From RHKX01 sp963823275 (GTDB lineage Bacteria > Actinomycetota > Thermoleophilia > Solirubrobacterales > 70-9), in assembly GCA_963823275.1 (NCBI GenBank), contig CAWGKW010000001.1, forward strand, positions 1,178,001 through 1,242,000: a stretch of DNA of 64,000 bases. The letters are read 5' to 3'. A program made the position numbers and the translations under genes. Of the stretch, positions 35,699 through 44,726 are shown in pieces. Each line of letters starts with the position of its first letter. Position 1 is the stretch's first letter. A model generated the notes under the pieces. It made no database searches. It was not told where the DNA came from and was given only the letters and a program-made list of their open reading frames with translations.

Positions 35699-36307
35699 AT
35701 GCCGCGTCCGAAGTCGACGATCGGTGCGATCTTCGAGCTGGTCGTCATCGTCGGTTTCGCGATCGGCCTGGCCCTGGTCATCCAGGCGTTCGTCGTCAAG
35801 CCCTACCAGATCCCCACGGGCTCGATGATCCCGACGCTCGAGGTCGGACAGCGCGTGCTCGTTCAGCGGGTCAGCTACCACTTCAGCGATCCGGAGATCG
35901 GCGACATCGTCGTCTTCCACCCGCCGAAGGGAGCGGACACAACCGAGACGTGCGGACTCGAGCCCCTGCCGCCCCGCCAGGCTTGCCCGGAGCCGGTTGA
36001 CGAGCCCGATGACACCAACTTCATCAAGCGCGTCGTCGCGACCCCGGGGGACACGCTGAGCATCAAGGACGGTCACGCGATCGTCAACGGTCAGCCGATC
36101 CCCGACGACTTCATCCGCCCCTGCGGCGGAGCTCGCGGATGCAACCTGCCGAAGGAGATCACGATCCCGCCCGACCATTACTTCATGATGGGCGACAATC
36201 GTGGAGCCAGTGACGACAGCCGCTTCTGGGGACCCGTCCCCAAGGACTGGATCATCGGCAAGGCCTTCGCCACCTACTGGCCCCTCAATCGCGTCGGCCT
36301 CCTCTGA
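35699..36307 (+). CDS. lepB: Signal peptidase I
   Basis: Cleaves signal peptides at the outer face of the membrane. A 202-residue protein: one N-terminal membrane segment (about 10-30), catalytic Ser in PTGSMIPTL near residue 42, catalytic Lys in FIKRVVATPGD near 110, and MGDNRGASDDSRFWGPV near the end. Four Cys in two inserts (CGLEPLPPRQAC and CGGARGC) may form disulfides. It fits the many secreted proteins at 52-62 kb. Confidence 0.95.
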   Translation: MPRPKSTIGAIFELVVIVGFAIGLALVIQAFVVKPYQIPTGSMIPTLEVGQRVLVQRVSYHFSDPEIGDIVVFHPPKGADTTETCGLEPLPPRQACPEPVDEPDDTNFIKRVVATPGDTLSIKDGHAIVNGQPIPDDFIRPCGGARGCNLPKEITIPPDHYFMMGDNRGASDDSRFWGPVPKDWIIGKAFATYWPLNRVGLL

Positions 36308-37019
36308 GCCTGGGTCGTCTGGGGCCGCTGCGTCGGCTAAACCGAAGCGGCGGCGCGCCCGTCGGCCCGACGGCCGCCGCACCGCGTGGCTCTTTCGTTT
36401 CGACCAGGAGTTCGGTCGGCGCTTCGTGGCCGGTGCCGACGAGGCGGGGAGGGGATCGCTCGCGGGGCCGCTCGTCGCCGCCGCCGTGCTGTTGGACTAC
36501 CGCTGTCTCGGGTCGGACGAGCGCAAGGCTCTCGCCGGCCTCGACGACTCCAAGCGAAAGACCGAGGAGGAGCGCGAGCGCCTCTACCCGGCCGTGATCG
36601 CGGCCGCCACCCGGGTTGCCGTGACCGCGCGAAGCGCCGGCGGGATCGACTCGCGCGGCCTCCACGTCACCAATCTGCAGGCGCTCGCGGACACGCTGAG
36701 TCAGGTGGCGGTCCCGGGCGCAAAGTGCCTCAGCGACGGCTTTCGGCTCGGATCGCGATGCCGGGTCGAGCACGAGGCGGTGGTCGAGGGCGACGCCCGC
36801 AGCGCCGCGATCGCGGCGGCTTCGGTGATCGCCAAGGTCACGCGTGACCGCTACATGCGCCGAGCCGCCGAGACCTATCCCGGCTGGGATTTCGAGAGCA
36901 ACGTCGGTTACTCGTCGCCCGGCCACCGGGAGGCGATCTCGCGGATCGGCATCTGCTCACTGCACCGCCGCTCGTTCGCATCCACCGCCTATCAGCAGTT
37001 GGAGCTAGGCTCGCCGTAG
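36201..37019 (+). CDS. rnhB: Ribonuclease HII
   Basis: Removes ribonucleotides from DNA-RNA hybrids. Seen: GADEAGRGSLAGPLVAAAVLL with the catalytic DE, LDDSKRKTEEERERLY, and AAASVIAKVTRDRYM. The catalytic domain begins only near residue 75. No start codon lies in this frame between the ATG at 36201 (or GTG at 36210) and the domain, so either a Ser/Ala/Arg-rich N-terminal extension overlaps lepB by about 100 bases, or a non-standard start is used. 272 residues as given. Confidence 0.9.
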   Translation: MEPVTTAASGDPSPRTGSSARPSPPTGPSIASASSEPGSSGAAASAKPKRRRARRPDGRRTAWLFRFDQEFGRRFVAGADEAGRGSLAGPLVAAAVLLDYRCLGSDERKALAGLDDSKRKTEEERERLYPAVIAAATRVAVTARSAGGIDSRGLHVTNLQALADTLSQVAVPGAKCLSDGFRLGSRCRVEHEAVVEGDARSAAIAAASVIAKVTRDRYMRRAAETYPGWDFESNVGYSSPGHREAISRIGICSLHRRSFASTAYQQLELGSP

Positions 37020-37040
37020 CGAAATCCGAGGAGGTATCCG

Positions 37041-37463
37041 ATGAGTTCGGACCTGACTGATGCCATCGGGCGTTACAACGACGCCTGGAATGCACATGAC
37101 GTCGACGCGATCGTCTCGATGCACGCGCCGGGGATGGTGTTCGAGAATCACACCGCGAAGGAGAGGGCCGAGGGTGAGGAGGTTCGCGAGCACATTGCCG
37201 CCATCTTCAGCGGCTGGCCGGATCTGAACTTCGCTTGCCGACGCCTCTACGTCCGCGAGGATCTCGTGGTCCAGGAGTGGACGGCGTCGGCCACCCACGC
37301 CAAGGAGATGCGGCGAGGCGACATCGTCGCGCCGCCGACCGGAAGGCGGATCGAATGGGTGGGGATGGACGTGATCCCGTTTGAGGCCGGGCTGATCACC
37401 CGCAAGGACGTCTACTCAGACTCGGTCTCGATCCTGAGGCAGGTCGGGTTGCTCGACGACTGA
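37041..37463 (+). CDS. SnoaL/NTF2-like protein
   Basis: A 140-residue cone-shaped alpha+beta barrel candidate: AIGRYNDAWNAHDVDAIVSMH is the usual SnoaL/NTF2 start, and RIEWVGMDVIPFEAGLITRKDVYSD the usual end. Members include ester cyclases and hydratases, and also non-enzymes. A strong RBS GAGGAGG lies 7 bases before the ATG, the best in the window. It ends 5 bases from the convergent yraN stop. Confidence 0.72.
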   Translation: MSSDLTDAIGRYNDAWNAHDVDAIVSMHAPGMVFENHTAKERAEGEEVREHIAAIFSGWPDLNFACRRLYVREDLVVQEWTASATHAKEMRRGDIVAPPTGRRIEWVGMDVIPFEAGLITRKDVYSDSVSILRQVGLLDD

Positions 37464-37468
37464 CGAGA

Positions 37469-37843
37469 TCAGAACGCGTCGGGGACGTGGTCGATCGCGG
37501 TCGGCCGATCCGAGGCGCCGAGGCTGACGCCGACCACATCGAAGCGCAGCGAGCCGTGGGGAGGCGGCGTATTCTCCGCGAGCCATGCGCGGGCAAGGCG
37601 TCTGATCTGCATCTGCTTCTTCGGCCCGACCGCCAATGCCGGCCGCTCCGGGCCCGCTCGGGTGCCCTCGCGCATGGTCTTGACCTCGACGAAGACCAGC
37701 GTTCCGCGATCAAGGGCGATCGCATCGAGCTCGCCGTAGCGGGTCCGGCAGTTGCGAGCGATGATGGCCAGGCCGCGCCGGGCGAGGTACTCGCAGGCGC
37801 GATCCTCGCCGATCCGGCCGACGCGCAGCCGTGCGCCGGTCAT
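37469..37843 (-). CDS. YraN/UPF0102 family nuclease-fold protein
   Basis: A 124-residue protein: GRIGEDRACEYLARRGLAIIARN, then YGELDAIALDRGTLVFVEVKT, the Holliday-junction-resolvase-like core with D and ExK. Start ATG at 37843 with GGGAG upstream. The neighbours comM and dprA are its usual companions (yraN-comM-dprA), though here yraN is on the opposite strand. Confidence 0.88.
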   Translation of the reverse strand: MTGARLRVGRIGEDRACEYLARRGLAIIARNCRTRYGELDAIALDRGTLVFVEVKTMREGTRAGPERPALAVGPKKQMQIRRLARAWLAENTPPPHGSLRFDVVGVSLGASDRPTAIDHVPDAF

Positions 37844-38039
37844 CGTTTCTCCCGATACATCATTCGCACATCCTGAGGCTGATCTGCGCGCGCGTGGCGG
37901 TCTCAATGTGCCGATTGGCGCGCCGATCCGCGCCGACTTCCCGGCCCGCGCCGAGCTGCTGGCAATCGGCGCACATCCGTGCGGGTATCGACCCATTGAA
38001 GGCCCCATCGGCGCGTCGAAGGCGCCTAGTCTCAGAGAG

Positions 38040-39536
38040 ATGCTGGCCCGAACGAGAACGCTCGCCCTCTGCGGCGTCGACGCCCTTCCCGTCGACGTCG
38101 AGATCGACATCCATCGCGGCCTGCCGGCGTTCTCGCTCGTCGGCCTTCCCGACGCTGCCGTGCGGGAGTCGCGCGAGCGCGTCAGGGCCGCGATCGTCAA
38201 CTCCGGCTACGAGTTCCCGCTCAAGCGGATCACCGCCAACCTCGCACCCGCGGATCTGCGCAAGGCTGGGCCCGGCTTCGACCTCGCCATCGCCGCGGCC
38301 ATCCTCTGCGCCTCCGGCCAGGTGGCGGCCGAGCCGCTGGAGGACTGGTGGCTGGCGGGGGAGCTGGCCCTCGACGGATCGATCCGGCCTTTGCGGGGGG
38401 TGCTCGCGATGGCTGAGCGGGTCAAGCGCGAGGGCGGCCGGGGGATCGCCGTGGCGGCCGCGAATGCCGGCGAGGCCATGCTCGTCGAAGGGGCGGCGGT
38501 GGCTGCGCTAGGCAGGCTGTGTGACCTCGGGTTGCTGGCCGGGGGCGAGCTGCCACCCGACGACCGGCCTGAGTCGGCGGTTGCGGCTCGGTCGCCGTTG
38601 CCGGACCTCTGCGATCTGAAGGGGCAGCAGGGGCTGCGCCGGGGTCTCGAGGTTGCCGCCGCCGGTGGGCATGGCGCCCTGGTGATCGGTCCTCCCGGCG
38701 CCGGCAAGTCGCTCGCCGCCCGCCGCCTGCCGTCGATCATGCCGCCGCTGACGCTGTCGGAAGCGATCGAGGTGACGAAGATCGCCAGCATCTCCGGTCG
38801 GCCCCCTCCCGACGGCACCCTCTCGGCAAGGCCCTTCCGGGCGCCCCATCACACGATCTCGCCGGCCGGGTTGGTCGGGGGCGGATCGCCGCCGCGGCCG
38901 GGGGAGATCACCCTCGCCCATCGGGGGGTGTTGTTCCTCGATGAGCTCGGTGAGTTCTCCCGCTCCAGCCTCGAGGCCCTGCGACAGCCGATCGAGGAAG
39001 GGTGCGTGACGATCTCGAGGGCGCAGGGCTCATTGGCATTCCCGGCCCGGTTCCAACTCTTCGCCGCAGCCAACCCGTGTCCGTGCGGACACGGTTCCTC
39101 CTCGCCGCGCTGCCGCTGCAGCCCCGAACGGGTTCGCGCCTACGAGTCGCGGCTGAGTGGCGCCCTGGCGGACCGCTTCGATCTCGCCCTCGCCGTCGAG
39201 CAACCATCGTCCTCGGCGCTGGCGGGGGATCGCGGCGAGGATTCAGCCACAGTCGCAGCGCGAGTGCTCGACGCGCGCGAGCATCAGCGGGAGCGGCTCG
39301 GGGAGGGCCGCACCAACGCGACGATGTCGGAGCGTGAGATCGCCGACCTGCTCGATCTCGATGCAGACGCGAGGTCGTCGTTGATCGCCGGTCACGAGCG
39401 CCTGGGACTGAGCGGGCGGGGCTGGAACCGGGTGCTGAAGGTCGCCCGGACGTGTGCCGACCTCGACGGTTCCCGACCGGTCGCCGGCCGTCACGTCGAC
39501 GAGGCGATGTCGCTGCGGCGCCGGGGCGCGTCGTGA
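38040..39536 (+). CDS. comM: ComM/YifB AAA+ Mg-chelatase-like ATPase
   Basis: A 498-residue hexameric helicase that aids branch migration during natural transformation. N-terminal Lon-like fold (ALCGVDALPVDVEIDIHRGLP), Walker A VIGPPGAGKSLAAR near residue 216, GVLFLDELGEFSRSSLEALRQP, and AANPCPCGH. The C-terminal Mg-chelatase helix bundle is complete. The frame is open 96 codons upstream but the family starts here. The TGA overlaps the dprA GTG. Confidence 0.93.
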   Translation: MLARTRTLALCGVDALPVDVEIDIHRGLPAFSLVGLPDAAVRESRERVRAAIVNSGYEFPLKRITANLAPADLRKAGPGFDLAIAAAILCASGQVAAEPLEDWWLAGELALDGSIRPLRGVLAMAERVKREGGRGIAVAAANAGEAMLVEGAAVAALGRLCDLGLLAGGELPPDDRPESAVAARSPLPDLCDLKGQQGLRRGLEVAAAGGHGALVIGPPGAGKSLAARRLPSIMPPLTLSEAIEVTKIASISGRPPPDGTLSARPFRAPHHTISPAGLVGGGSPPRPGEITLAHRGVLFLDELGEFSRSSLEALRQPIEEGCVTISRAQGSLAFPARFQLFAAANPCPCGHGSSSPRCRCSPERVRAYESRLSGALADRFDLALAVEQPSSSALAGDRGEDSATVAARVLDAREHQRERLGEGRTNATMSEREIADLLDLDADARSSLIAGHERLGLSGRGWNRVLKVARTCADLDGSRPVAGRHVDEAMSLRRRGAS

Positions 39537-40674
39537 GTGGATCCCGCTACCCTGCCCGGCATGCGCTCGACGGGGGCTGCTGCTCGCCAGCCTCGCGGGT
39601 CACATCGATCGATCGGTCAGCTCCCGGGCCGGCGGCCGGGCCCGCGACCTGCTGGCGCTCGATGACGGACGCCTGGCCAGGGCCGTCGCGCCGAGCGATC
39701 CGCTCAGGCACCTTCGGGGCGCTGCGGGCCGGGCGTCTGAGCAGTCGTTTGCAGCCCACCTCGACTCGCTCGGATGCTGGAGCGTCTGCTCTCACTCCGG
39801 AGTGCTGCCGGAGTCGCTCGAGCGCGCTCGGCGACTCGGCTCCCCGAGCCCTCTACGGCGTCGGCGATCGCTCGTTGCTGGCGCGGATCGATGCCGGAAC
39901 GTTCGGTCACGATCGTCGGCTCTCGTCGCGCCGGCGCCTACGGCAGGGAGGTCGCATTCGAGTTGGCGCGATCGCTTACCGCCAGCGGGATCCTGGTGAT
40001 CAGCGGCCTGGCGCTCGGGGTCGACTCCGCGGCGCACGAGGGGGCCCTCGCCGCCGGGGCCGCCACCGTGGCCATCCTCGGCCCCGGTGCCGAGCGGCCG
40101 TACCCGCGCTCTCGCGGCCACCTGTACTCCCGCATCCGCTCCCAGGGGCTGATCGTCTCCGAACTTGCCTCCCGGCTCTCCCACGTTTCGCTGGATGTTT
40201 CCGGCTCGCAATCGGCTGATGGCGGCGATGGCCGGGATCACGGTGGTCGTCGAGGCGGCCGAGCGCTCCGGGTCCCTGATCACGGCCGAGATGGCGATCG
40301 AGGGCGGCCGGCAGGTCGGGGCGGTTCCAGGTCCGGTGACCTCCTGGAGCTCGAGCGGCACCAACAAGCTTCTGGCCGAGGGGGCGGCCGTCATCCGGGA
40401 CGCGCAGGACGTCCTTGATCTGCTGCTCGGCCCGGGCGCCGTTGCGGCGCTCCCGGTCGGCCCGCCGACGAGCCCGGCCGCGCGTGCGGCCCTGGCTGTG
40501 ATCGAGGGCGGAGCCGGCACCGTCGACGCGATCGCGAGCGGATCCGCTCTGGGCTTCTCCGATGCGCTCGTGGTGCTGGCCGGCCTGGAGCGCGAGGGAT
40601 ACGTGCGCGGTGATGCAGCGGGCCGATACACGAGGACCTCCCAGGCGGAGCCGGAGCACCCCGGCCTGGCCTAG
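39533..40674 (+). pseudogene. dprA: DNA-processing protein DprA (Smf), about four apparent frame changes
   Basis: Loads RecA on incoming single strands during transformation. Segments in order: CPACARRGLLLASLAGHIDR (N-terminal), GDSAPRALYGVGD, then VTIVGSRRAGAYGREVAFELAR and ISGLALGVDSAAHEGAL (Rossmann core), then FRWMFPARNRLMAAM and the C-terminal winged helix. Frame changes near 39551 (net minus 1 or plus 2), 39821, 39894 and 40162; the last three are single surplus bases. GTG start overlapping the comM stop. Repaired length is about 378 residues. Confidence 0.87.
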
Positions 40675-40683
40675 GATCGCCGT

Positions 40684-41496
40684 GTGAGTGGATCTCGGAC
40701 ACCGGTGGCGCTCTCGGTCGCGGGCTCGGACTCCGGCGGCGGGGCGGGCATCCAGGCCGACCTGAAGGCCTTCGCCGCCCTGGGTGTTCACGGAACGACC
40801 GCGATCACCGCGATCACCGCTCAGAACACGGTCGGTGTGACGGCGATCCATCCGGTTCCGCCCGCGGTGATAGTCGCCCAGGTCGAGGCCGTCGTCGCCG
40901 ACATCGGCGTCGACGCCGTCAAGGTGGGAATGCTGGGAACCCGCGAGACCACGGTTGCCGTCGCCGGGGCTCTCGCCTCGCTCACCGGCGTCCCGATCGT
41001 CATCGATCCGGTGATGGTGGCCGAGAGCGGCGCGCAACTCCTCGACGACGAAGCGCGCGAGGCGCTGATCACGAGGCTGCTGCCGCTTGCAAGCGTGCTG
41101 ACCCCCAACCTGCCCGAAGCACGAGCGTTGGCCGGTGAAGGGGCGGATGCGACCCCCGCCGATCTCGCCCGGGCAATCCTCGATCTCGGCCCAGCCGCGG
41201 TGATCGTCACCGGCGGGCACGCCGACGGGACGGACCTGCTCGACGACGGCGCCGGGCAACTCTCGATCCCCGGGCCGGTCCATCCCGACGGCGCCGCGCA
41301 CGGCTCCGGCTGCACCCACAGTTCGAGCCTGGCGGCGCTGCTCGCCCTCGGCGTTCCCCTGCGGGAGGCGTCGATCGAGGCGCGTCGGCGGGCTGGAGAT
41401 GCGATCGCGAACGGTTTGCGCGACATCGGCCAGGGCCCCGGGCCCGTGGACGCGATCGGGCTCGCCGATCGGCGCTCCCGTGGCTCGCTGACATAA
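40684..41496 (+). CDS. thiD: Hydroxymethylpyrimidine (phosphate) kinase
   Basis: Phosphorylates HMP and HMP-P in thiamine synthesis. A 270-residue ribokinase-fold protein: VAGSDSGGGAGIQADLKAF, HGTTAITAITAQNT, DPVMVAESG, LTPNLPEA, and HGSGCTHSSSLAALLA with the anion hole and catalytic region. GTG start 10 bases after dprA, so no room for a TPP riboswitch. No other thi gene is in the window. Confidence 0.94.
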   Translation: MSGSRTPVALSVAGSDSGGGAGIQADLKAFAALGVHGTTAITAITAQNTVGVTAIHPVPPAVIVAQVEAVVADIGVDAVKVGMLGTRETTVAVAGALASLTGVPIVIDPVMVAESGAQLLDDEAREALITRLLPLASVLTPNLPEARALAGEGADATPADLARAILDLGPAAVIVTGGHADGTDLLDDGAGQLSIPGPVHPDGAAHGSGCTHSSSLAALLALGVPLREASIEARRRAGDAIANGLRDIGQGPGPVDAIGLADRRSRGSLT

Positions 41497-41503
41497 TCGG
41501 CAC

Positions 41504-41749
41504 ATGAAGCTCGTCCGGATGAAGCCTGGCCACGGCGATCTGCTGCTGGCCGAGGGGGATCCCGAGCTCGCCGAGGAAGAGGCCCTGCTGATCGAGGCGT
41601 TCCGGCGCCAGCTCGACCTCGGGATGTGGGCGGCCGTCCCGACGCTGGCAACCGGCGGCAAGCGCGAAGCGGTGATGGTGCGCGATTTCGGGGAGGTCCC
41701 CAGGGATGCGGAGCGAGTGATCTTCTTCCCGCCGGCGGCCGGCGGATGA
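41504..41749 (+). CDS. Small hypothetical protein
   Basis: An 81-residue acidic protein, not recognised. MKLVRMKPGHGDLLLAEGDPEL, then 'RRQLDLGMWAAVPT' and 'REAVMVRDFGEVPRDAERVIFFPPAAGG'. No signal, membrane segment or known motif. It starts 7 bases after thiD, and its stop overlaps the next ATG. The pairing with the following membrane protein is the only functional hint. Confidence 0.6.
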   Translation: MKLVRMKPGHGDLLLAEGDPELAEEEALLIEAFRRQLDLGMWAAVPTLATGGKREAVMVRDFGEVPRDAERVIFFPPAAGG

Positions 41750-42340
41750 ACGTCGGCGGCAGCGGCCACCCTGGCGATCGTTTGCCTGGCCCTGGCGGCG
41801 TTCGCGTTCGGCCCGGACCTCTCGCGCGCGATTCGCAACCGACCGCGGAGGCCATCGCGCGTCCATCGGCGGCCTCGACATCATGTCCCCGATCCCGGTC
41901 TGCAATTGCGGGCGGAGCGTCGCGCCGAGAGGCTCCTCGCGGATGTGCTCGGAGCGGAGACATTCGAGGCCTACCGCGCGCTGGGCTTCCTGCACTCCTA
42001 CGGCTCCACCCGCGACGGCGAGATCGCCTACGGGTATCTGATCTACCCGCACAAGCCGATCGTCAGCTTCGACGCCGCGACCGGGGAGCTGCTCAACGAG
42101 CATTGCGTGGCCTTCCCCGATCGCAGCGAGCCCGAGGGCGGCCAGCGCCTGCCCGACGCCGACGACGTGCTCGCGAAGTGGATGGCCCTCCGCGCCGACG
42201 AACGTGGGTTGATCAACGAAGCCAACATGCACCTCCCCGGTCGTCAGCTCGATCCCGATCACGTTCGCCGCGATCTCGCCAGGCTCAGCGAGTGGACCAG
42301 CCGATCATCCCCCACAGCGATACAGAAACCGGAGCAATGA
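41746..42340 (+). CDS. Hypothetical membrane-anchored protein, start region apparently shifted by one base
   Basis: The coding frame is intact from at least 41906 to 42340 (e.g. GFLHSYGSTRDGEIAYGYLIYP). Upstream in the same frame lies a membrane helix (ATLAIVCLALAAFAFG) with no start codon before it. The ATG at 41746, coupled to the previous stop, is one base out of frame, and removing one A from ATGAACG joins it. I take this as the true start with a +1 error; otherwise a TTG at 41906 starts a soluble 144-residue protein. Function unknown. The stop overlaps the ilvD ATG. Confidence 0.55.
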
Positions 42341-44022
42341 GCACGGACACCGCCAAAGACAATCGCCCGCGCTCAGCCGCCGTCTTCGACGGTCCCGAGC
42401 GGGCCCCGGCGCGGGCCTACATGAAGGGGATCGGCTTCGACGACGATGCGCTGAAGCGGCCGACGATCGGGATCGCGAACACCTGGATCGAAGCGATGCC
42501 CTGCAACTACCACCTGCGTGGCCTCGCCGAGTACATCAAGGAGGGAGTTCGGGCCGCCGGCGGAACGCCGATGGAGTTCAACACGATCGCGATCTCCGAC
42601 GGGATCACGATGGGCACGAAGGGAATGAAGAGCTCTCTGGTCAGCCGCGAGGTGATCGCCGACTCGATCGAGCTGACCGTACGCGGCTACCAGTTCGACG
42701 CCGTGATCGCCCTCGGTGCCTGCGACAAGACCCTGCCGGGCTGCGTGATGGCGCTGGCCCGCCTCGACATCCCCTCGTTGCTCCTCTACGGCGGATCGGT
42801 CGCCCCGGGGCGCTACAAGGGCCGCGACGTGACCATCCTCGACGTCTTCGAGGCCGTCGGCGCCCATGCTGCCGGAAACATGACCGACGAGGAGCTGCAC
42901 GAGCTCGAGGGCGTGGCCAGCCCGGGTGCCGGGGCCTGCGGCGCCCAGTTCACGGCGAACACGATGGCCTGCGCCTTCGAGGCGCTGGGGATCTCGGTGG
43001 GCGGCTCGGCGATGGTTCCCGCCGAGGACGAGGAGAAGGGGACGGTCGCCGAGAAGGTCGGCGAGCTGATCATGAGCATCCTCGCCGAGGACCTGAAACC
43101 GAGCGAGATCATCACCGCCGAGTCGCTCGAGAACGCGATCGCCTGTATCTGCGCCTCCGGTGGATCGACGAACGGGGTCCTGCACATGATCGCCATCGCC
43201 CGCGAGGCCGGCATCCCGCTTGAGATGGACGACTTCGAGCGGATCTCCCAGCGCACCCCCCAGTACGTCGACATGAAGCCGGGGGGCCGCTACGTCGCCA
43301 ACGACCTGTATCGGGCGGGCGGGGTCCCACTGATCCTCAACCGACTGTCGGAGGCGGGCCTGCTGCACCGGGATCAGATCACCGTCACCGGCCGCACGAT
43401 CGGCGCGGAGGCTGATGCGGCATCCGAGGCGAAGGGCCAGGACGTCGTCCGGCCGATCGACGATCCGGTCAAGGCGAAGGGGGGCCTCGCGATCCTGCAC
43501 GGCAACCTCGCCCCCGAGGGCGCCGTCGTCAAGGTCGCGGGCACCGAGCGTCGCGGTCAGACCGGCCCAGCCCGCGTGTTCGAGTGCGAGGAGGACTGCT
43601 TCGCGACGGTCCGCTCCGGTGGGATCAACCCGGGTGACGTGATCGTGATCCGCAACGAGGGGCCGACCGGCGGTCCCGGGATGCGGGAGATGCTGCAGGT
43701 GACCGCGGCGATCGTCGGCAGCGGCCACGGCGAGGACGTGGCGCTGATCACCGACGGCCGCTTCTCCGGCGCCACCAGGGGGCTGATGATCGGCCACGTC
43801 GCTCCCGAGGCCGTCAAGGGCGGACCCATCGCGGCGATCCAGGAGGGGGATACCCTGACGATCGACATCGACGCCCGCCGGATCGACGTTGACCTCACCG
43901 AAGAGCAGATCGCCGAGCGGGTCGCGGCCTACGTGCCGCCCGAGCCGCCCTTCAAGCGCGGCGTGATGGCCAAGTACGCGGCGACGGTCTCGAGCGCATC
44001 CCACGGCGCCATCACCTCGTAG
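42337..44022 (+). CDS. ilvD: Dihydroxy-acid dehydratase
   Basis: Third common step of isoleucine/valine synthesis, an Fe-S enzyme. A 561-residue protein with NTWIEAMPCNYHL, SREVIADSIEL, ALGACDKTLPGCVMA (cluster Cys), SPGAGACGAQFTANTMA (cluster Cys), SGGSTNGVLH, and the C-terminal GRFSGATRGLMIGHV. Start ATG with GGAG upstream, overlapping the previous TGA. No other ilv gene is nearby. Confidence 0.97.
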   Translation: MSTDTAKDNRPRSAAVFDGPERAPARAYMKGIGFDDDALKRPTIGIANTWIEAMPCNYHLRGLAEYIKEGVRAAGGTPMEFNTIAISDGITMGTKGMKSSLVSREVIADSIELTVRGYQFDAVIALGACDKTLPGCVMALARLDIPSLLLYGGSVAPGRYKGRDVTILDVFEAVGAHAAGNMTDEELHELEGVASPGAGACGAQFTANTMACAFEALGISVGGSAMVPAEDEEKGTVAEKVGELIMSILAEDLKPSEIITAESLENAIACICASGGSTNGVLHMIAIAREAGIPLEMDDFERISQRTPQYVDMKPGGRYVANDLYRAGGVPLILNRLSEAGLLHRDQITVTGRTIGAEADAASEAKGQDVVRPIDDPVKAKGGLAILHGNLAPEGAVVKVAGTERRGQTGPARVFECEEDCFATVRSGGINPGDVIVIRNEGPTGGPGMREMLQVTAAIVGSGHGEDVALITDGRFSGATRGLMIGHVAPEAVKGGPIAAIQEGDTLTIDIDARRIDVDLTEEQIAERVAAYVPPEPPFKRGVMAKYAATVSSASHGAITS

Positions 44023-44035
44023 GGGGCCGGAGGCC

Positions 44036-44659
44036 GTGGCCGACAGCAGGGAGCCGCGTTTTGAGGAGCACGACCTCGGGTTCTCCTGGCTCCCCGATCC
44101 CGGCGAGATGATGCAGCGGGCCTGCCACGTCGTCCGACTCGGCCCCGAATCGAAGATCTGGATCGTCGATCCCGTCGACGTCTCCGGCCTCGACGAGCGG
44201 ATCGCCGCTCTCGCGGAAGCGGGGGAGGTCACCGGCGTGCTCCAGCTCCTCGACCGTCACGAGCGCGATTGCGCCCGACTGGCCGATCGTCACGGAGTTC
44301 CGCTTCATCGCCTGCCCTTCGATGGGATCGAGGGGACCGACCTCGAGCCGATCAAGGTGGTCAGCAACCGTCTCTGGAAGGAGGTGGCGATCTGGTCGGA
44401 GCCCGACCGGGCGCTGATCGTCGCCGAGGCAGTCGGCACCGCCCGCTACTTCCGCGCCGGCGACGAGGCGGTCGGCATCCACCCGATGCTGCGGATGACC
44501 CCACCGCGCTGCCTCTCCGTCTACGAGCCCGAGCACCTGCTCACCGGCCACGGCACCGGGATGCACGGCCCGGGAACGGCCGAGGCCCTGGCCGATGCCC
44601 TCGACGGCTCGCGCCGCCGCCTCCCTCAGGCCGTGATCTCGATGGTCCGCCGCCGCTAG
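44036..44659 (+). CDS. Metallo-beta-lactamase-like fold protein lacking the usual metal motif
   Basis: A 207-residue soluble protein. The order of elements (KIWIVDPVDVSG, GVLQLLDRHERDCARLADRHG, RALIVAEAVGTARYF, LLTGHGTGMHG) resembles the MBL fold, where HxHxDH should stand in the middle. Here the position reads DRHERDCARL, so the metal site is incomplete at best. It is 13 bases after ilvD, GTG start, probably same transcript. Fold assignment is inference; function unknown. Confidence 0.5.
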   Translation: MADSREPRFEEHDLGFSWLPDPGEMMQRACHVVRLGPESKIWIVDPVDVSGLDERIAALAEAGEVTGVLQLLDRHERDCARLADRHGVPLHRLPFDGIEGTDLEPIKVVSNRLWKEVAIWSEPDRALIVAEAVGTARYFRAGDEAVGIHPMLRMTPPRCLSVYEPEHLLTGHGTGMHGPGTAEALADALDGSRRRLPQAVISMVRRR

Positions 44660-44726
44660 CCGACGGGACTCAGCGCCGAGCTGCGGAAACCTCATCGCGT
44701 GACGTCTCCGCCTCGCGACCCAAGCC

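Noticed and set aside
40675..40683. A TPP riboswitch before thiD
   Set aside because: Only 9 bases lie between dprA and thiD, and nothing TPP-like is seen inside dprA.
40000..41838. A 612-codon minus-strand open frame opposite dprA and thiD
   Set aside because: Antisense to clear DprA and ThiD motifs; composition is that of a GC shadow.
42373..44232. A 619-codon minus-strand open frame opposite ilvD
   Set aside because: The plus strand is an unmistakable dihydroxy-acid dehydratase, and the antisense product has no recognisable feature.
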